Shown piece after piece: positions 59,274 through 64,000 of a DNA stretch of 64,000 nucleotides. The notes below the pieces were generated by a model that was given only the letters and a program-made list of their open reading frames with translations, did no database searches and was not told the DNA's origin. The translations under genes and the position numbers were made by a program. This DNA comes from Sergeia podlipaevii (Eukaryota > Euglenozoa > Kinetoplastea > Trypanosomatida > Trypanosomatidae). The first letter of the stretch is position 1; every line of letters begins with the position of its first letter. The stretch lies in assembly GCA_030849805.1 (NCBI GenBank), contig JASANZ010002246.1, positions 39,736-103,735 on the forward strand, read 5' to 3'.

Positions 59274-60503
59274 GTGTGAGGGTGTGCCTGCTGCGCTGCA
59301 ATATACAAGAGCGACTGTACTTTTCTTTTCTTTTTTTTTTTGCTTCGTAAGGACCGGTTACTGCTAAAGACAGCAACGGTACTGTAAGGTGCTAAGTTTT
59401 ATCGTGTTATGCGCTGTAAAGGATATCCTTGCCTTTGTTTTTGTCTTTACATAGTTAAATCTGTGCGCGAGAGGTGTTTGTGTTTATATGCACACGCATG
59501 TAAGACCATAGCAAAAGTTTCAACTTGTTGCAAGTGCAAAAATAGCATTTTTCATTCTACAACTATTTTCATAAAAGACCTTCTTGGCTAGATCCCATGG
59601 TTCACAGCAAAAAAAAATGTGAGCACAGGGAGATTTCTACACATTCCAAGAGCCTATACTCAAAAATAATAAACGGTTCTCATAGATTTAAGAACCGTTC
59701 ATGGTGCTAAAGATGAGCGGGGGTTAAATGAAAGTGATTTCAATAGCGTGTGTTTGAGACTACTTTTGATAATGATCATAAGCCAGTTTTGAAGTTAGGA
59801 ATTTTTTTCTTTAATACTTGTAATGCGTATAGTAGGGAAAGATGTTTTTCACGAAATTGTCTAAAGAATGTACTGAAAATACATCAACAATTTTTTTATT
59901 TATTTGAGTTCTTTTTTTCAAAGTTTTTTTTTCTCTTTTCTCTTCTCATTGTGCTTGACGAAGAATGATTTTCTTCTGAAACTGTTCAAACTTTGTTTGA
60001 AGGATTAATAGGCTGAGATGCCAGCATTAGCGGCGCGTTCCGCTTTTTTTTCTTTGTGATCTTTTCTCCACCTTTCAAAGAATAATAACCACAACAGCTC
60101 GAGACAACTAGACCAGCATTGAGTTTTGGTACTATCTATTTTTGTCAAGATAGCCTCTAGAAGGTGTGATCCTGCAGGAGGAATCCCTGTATTGCTATGG
60201 GTACATAACATCAGCCTTTGTATTGCTTTATTGTGTGTGGTACAATTATTTTTCTTTATCTTCTGCGATAACTAATCTTTTTTCTTTCCAAAACCTTTTC
60301 AAGCATTTTTTAAATGTCTAATGTACATTCTACTGTAGTGTAGAGCGTTGACTACTTCAACATTAAATGCACTTGTTCAAGGGAAGTGTTTTCATCGATT
60401 TTGCAGCACCTTTTCTCATTGAGGGAGGCGTGCTGATCACTAAGCACTCGATAGCAGCGCTATTTTATTCTATAATGGCGCTATCCGGCGTTGTGCGATG
60501 GCA

Positions 60504-60725
60504 CTAGGCAGCAACGTAAACGGATACGTTTGGAGTGGCGCAGAGGCGATGAAGGCCGCTGATATACGGTTGATGCCTGAAGAAAGCCAATGTGAAGGCA
60601 CCGTCTTTTGAAAATTGCAGTGTTGCAGAAATCATCTCGGTGCAGCCAGAAGACGTGATCGTGAGGTGCGCGTTGGCGCTTGAATCGAACGGATGGACTG
60701 GACTCACAACTGCCTGCTCCTCATT
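60504..60725 (-). pseudogene. Possible short coding relic
   Basis: Minus-strand stretch of about 70 codons ending in TAG at 60504, with a protein-like composition (NAHLTITSSGCTEMISATLQF, then DGAFTLAFF) unlike the surrounding AT-rich DNA. It has no proper start and no family I recognise. Could be a fragment of a surface or membrane protein, or chance. Confidence 0.25.
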
Positions 60726-62034
60726 GCATTAAACATAGATGACTGTTTCCTCTCAAGGCAGTCTGTACGGAGTTTTAGATACTTTAAGGACTCAGGGAGG
60801 CATATGAAAAGCAGCATCAGCACTACTCAACGGCTCACTTCATAGCGAGACGCGCTCCAATTAAGAGCTCATACTTTTGAAGAACTTGCGAGGTGGATGG
60901 AGGCCAGGCGGTGAGAGAGAACATCGCTTGACGTTGAAGCAGATCCTTGATATACATGGCACAGGATATATTTCTAACTTTTTTTTTGTTTTCTTTTATT
61001 TATTTTTTTATTGCTTTGGATTCTCCCTTCATTCGTCATCTCTACAAAGCTTTGTAAACATTTTCAAATGTATCCCACCCACCACCGGGCTTGTTTCGAT
61101 AGCGGCCCTTGGATTTTACAGTGGTGGAGGAGGTCGGGGATTTCCTTGCACTTAGTAAGATTTTACTTAGTTGTTGTAAATCTGATTTCGAAAGAATGCA
61201 ATATATATATATTATTGACTGTATGACTGTACACCAGGCAGCCGCGCTCCTAGATTTTTGGGTATTGGTGCCTTTCATGCAAACAACGAAAACGCTCAGT
61301 TTCTCACCTCTCTCTTTATATATATATTTGCCACCATAGCAAATGTTCCTACCAAAGGCTCCTTCATACTATAAGAGGTGGAATATGATTTAGCGCACTT
61401 TATACAGTCTCACCATACGAATTTCTGTGGCGCAGTAGCCATCTATCGTGGGAGTTTAGGGTTTGCAAGCTGCTGCTCCTGTTGCTCATTTTCCAGCAAT
61501 AAGAAAAAATAGATGGTGGGTTTGTGACGTGCTCTCATCATTGAGGATTCACTTATCACTGAGCCATATGATGAGACACAAACTGCAGAGCAAGCGGAGC
61601 TTTATCTGCGCAATAAAATTGAAAATTTAGCAGAAAGGGTATGCCATGCAAATAAATGAAACGAAAATGAAGATATTATACTAAAGATGGCAAAGAGAGC
61701 AATATAGTGTGAACGCGGAAAGAAAATCAAATGTATAAGGGGAAAAGTAATGAACGCAAAGAATGCAAACATACTTTTAAGAGAACCATGAACAATAACG
61801 ATGAACGAAACATAGAGAAGGTTAGGAAACGAAGCCAGAAAATGAAATGAAAAATAATAACCAATCTCCATGTGGTAACTGCCACTGCACCTCACCCTCT
61901 CTTACCAAGTACGACTTGCTTCTCAGTCAAGCTTTGCCTCTCTCTGATTCATGAGCAACTTGGCAGGTTCGTTGCTACTTCTCCCAAAGCACAGCTCTAC
62001 CACCTTTCTCTCAGCACAGTGATCTTCCCTTTCT

Positions 62035-62067
62035 GGGGGGGGGGGGCTTGGGGGGCGTCAGCCCCCC
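62035..62067. repeat. 12-base G run next to a perfect hairpin
   Basis: Twelve G (62035-62046), then CTT, then a perfect inverted repeat with a 7-bp all-GC stem and a GTCA loop (62050-62067). Could form a quadruplex or a very stable hairpin. No gene is near enough to call it a terminator. Confidence 0.8.
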
Positions 62068-63058
62068 AATTATGAAACTGATGAAGAATCCCAAGGTGAT
62101 TGTGAGAAGACACACTCAAACGCAAGATTAGCGTAGAATTGCTCCTCAGTTGCTTTATAACAGTGACACTAATTCAGGCTGGTAGAGCTGCGGTGGCCAC
62201 TATATCTTCGAGCTGCGTGCACCGCTAAGGATTGTGCATTCACGAGTGCAGTCTTCAACGCTGCTGTGCCACTGAGGAAAGCAGCAAACGGGAGGAATGA
62301 CATAGCAAGCGCTTTCATGGAGCCTTCCTGCGCACGGTTCAACTGAGGCAACACTCAACAGGAGCACTCCCTACCGCTGCAGCTATCAAAAGGACTCATT
62401 TTTGCTGTGCTCACAGCCTTCCCCACAAAGTGCTCTGTGCAGCTACTGTAGCGCATTCTCAGAACATTTCAGAGTTGAATGAAGAAGGACGTCTCTCTCG
62501 CTGCAAAGCATCAGACAAGCAACTTCACCGAGCACCAGGATGCCATTGGGAAGCGTGAGTTGCATTTTCGTCACCACAGGTCTATAGAACCATGACTCTC
62601 GGTGAAGGCTCACTTCTCTCAATGTATGGAAGAATAATCTCTTTGAGGCAGGTTTATAGCCGATGGGGTCACTGCGCTTGGAGTACTGCTAAATCAGCCG
62701 TCATTCAATAGACATGGTGGCACACCGCACCAAAGAATGGTGAGAGGGACAATAAAAATCTTCTTCTCTGTTACAATAGTTGCAGTAGTGAGCTCATCAA
62801 TATTGTCTGTTCATCTGGTATAAAAGCTGTCCCTCACGTTTCCTCAGCACTGGCACTTCTTGCTTGGTGCACGCTTCAAAAGCAAGCTGTGTAGTGCTGA
62901 CACTTCAATTGAGTACTACGCTCATACGCAAGCATGCTATAGCACGCATATTCCAGGTGCGTGAGTGAGGTACCCTAAGAAGATTGTGACACTACACTTC
63001 AATAAGTAAAAGAGCCTTACTATAAGGTGAAACTGACAAGTACAATGGTGACAACTGA

Positions 63059-64000
63059 TGTAGCGCTGTCAAGAACAGTGCCATCCCGACGTTAAACCTG
63101 AAGGTCAGACGGAGTTTCGGCCTCGCCGTATACCCAAGAGCGTGGTTCATCCACACAGGGAGGCCCCCACACGTGAGCCAGCTTGCGTGGGACGGGATCA
63201 CCCCAGCGATGCGAGGGCTGCACATTGCGTGCCTGCGGGACCTGCGTGCGATGCCGGAGGAGCTTCTCATTTTCGACCTACCGCAGGCCGTGGTGGAGCT
63301 AGTGAGGCGCCAGTCGCTGGCCCGGCACTGGAAGTGGTCCACCATCTCGAAGCGTCTTTCGGCGATGGCTGGTGCCCTGCGCGACCTTGCGCTGTACACC
63401 AACCAGACGGAGGGCGTGAACCTGCGTCAGTGCCAGGAGTCGGGGTGACCGCGACGAAGCCTGTGCGGGAGGTGGACGTGGAGCACGCGCGTGCGGAGCT
63501 CGAGCGCAAGTCCCCAGAGGCGTCCCTGATGCTGCAGCTGATGTGGGTGCTTGCGGCGCGTGCGTCGGACGTGACCACGCTGCAGAGGCGGGACATCCGT
63601 CTGGCGGACAAGCCCAACGCGCAGGGTCGCTACCCGCTTGTGGTGAAGATGCGCTGCGGCAAGGGTGCCAAGCTTGGCGGACCTTACAACGCCAGCCCGA
63701 GCCTGTCACGCACGGATGCGGCGTCCCTTGCGAAGCTGCTGACCCAGCGGCGGAGCAAGCAGGTGGTGTTCCGACAGAGCGGGGACCTGTGCACGATGAT
63801 CCGGAGTGCGCTGCGGGAGCAGGAGCCGGGGTCCGCCCTGCCGTCGGTCCGGAAGGGTGCGCTGCGCATGCTGGCGAATGGCGGCACGTCCTCGGCGACG
63901 CTGATGCGGCTGGCTGGTCACAAGCGCCTGCAGACGCTGGAGCGCAACCTCGGCTTTGGCCTCCCACCGGTCGTGGACTCGGCAGCGGACGCGATCGTGC
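63059..64000 (+). pseudogene. TATE/DIRS-type tyrosine recombinase, frameshifted and cut by the window edge
   Basis: The first part (frame open from 63059, stop TGA 63446-63448) gives the N-terminal DNA-binding region (SQLAWDGITPAMRGLHIACL, TISKRLSAMAGALRDLALYTNQ). The catalytic part continues in the frame one base back, from about 63430 to the end of the window: LMWVLAARASDVTTLQRRDI with the first Arg, KGALRMLANGG with the second Arg, and LMRLAGHKRLQTLERNLGFG. At the place of the nucleophilic Tyr the codon is AAC (Asn). One missing base in the GGGG at 63442-63445 explains the frame change. The GC content is clearly higher than in the flanking DNA. Related enzymes belong to kinetoplastid TATE, VIPER and DIRE mobile elements; TATEs cluster near telomeres. 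The upstream end is not preserved here. Confidence 0.8.

Larger units (their letters stand above)
59274..63058. other. Gene-poor AT-rich subtelomeric-type DNA, 3.8 kb
   Basis: Mostly AT-rich with T homopolymers; small ORFs on both strands overlap and have no recognisable similarity. Two items stand out: a possible coding relic on the minus strand at 60504-60725 and a G-run/hairpin at 62035-62067. From about 62,170 the base content becomes more balanced up to the recombinase fragment. No tRNA, telomere repeat or long direct repeat found by eye. Confidence 0.55.

Noticed and set aside
60680..60700. B-box-like text (GTTCGATTC on the minus strand) hinting at a tRNA
   Set aside because: No A box, anticodon arm or acceptor stem could be matched around it; it lies in the possible coding relic.
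62169..62354. Minus-strand ORF of 61 codons with Ala-rich, signal-like text
   Set aside because: Too short, no homologue recognised, and an alternative frame over the same DNA is similarly open.
1..64000. CRISPR arrays, bacterial operons, riboswitches or rRNA genes
   Set aside because: No spaced direct repeats, Shine-Dalgarno-type spacing or rRNA core sequence; the layout is eukaryotic polycistronic.

Overview
This window looks like nuclear DNA of a trypanosomatid (kinetoplastid) protist; the species cannot be settled from the sequence. Reasons: fifteen long, intronless genes lie head to tail on one strand; AT-rich spacers carry polypyrimidine/AG trans-splicing signals and TA, GA and CA microsatellites; eIF2-alpha has the long N-terminal extension and the Thr phosphosite context typical of trypanosomatids; and one edge carries decayed leucine-rich-repeat genes and a TATE/DIRS-type tyrosine recombinase of the kind found near trypanosomatid telomeres.

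Layout. From 1 to about 53.46 kb every gene is on the minus strand, forming one polycistronic unit read leftwards. In transcription order from the right it holds: eIF2-alpha (53.4 kb), a tail-anchored pseudokinase, a MORN-repeat protein, a 104-residue single-pass membrane protein, a transmembrane multicopper oxidase, a 2331-residue EGF-like multi-pass membrane protein, a coiled-coil protein, a gene-free gap of about 2.8 kb, an unknown 347-residue protein, an SFT2-family Golgi protein, an inorganic pyrophosphatase, the Brix-domain ribosome-biogenesis factor PPAN/SSF1, a membrane-anchored NIF/FCP1-type phosphatase, a 2257-residue probable mitochondrial protein, an SDS22-type LRR protein, a 1478-residue unknown, and an unknown protein of at least 1244 residues that runs off the left edge. 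That last gene is open through the whole first 3.7 kb.

The 657-bp gap 53,464-54,120 is a divergent strand switch with a GC-rich island (12-base C run plus hairpin) and is the likely RNA polymerase II start region. To its right, on the plus strand, genes are broken: an LRR protein gene with a one-base frameshift, a second LRR copy with in-frame stops, and a PLOD-like glycosyltransferase with two frameshifts and a stop. About 3.8 kb of nearly featureless DNA follows, then a GC-rich tyrosine recombinase fragment that is frameshifted and has Asn where the nucleophilic Tyr is expected. This side reads as subtelomere.

The core genes are ordinary housekeeping and membrane genes that share transcription rather than a pathway; in trypanosomatids expression would be set mainly by RNA processing and stability. 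The most unusual intact gene is the multicopper oxidase, which keeps all copper-ligand motifs and has endolysosomal sorting signals in its tail. Several long ORFs open with TTG or GTG well upstream of the first ATG; I used the first in-frame ATG, which several splice-acceptor positions support.
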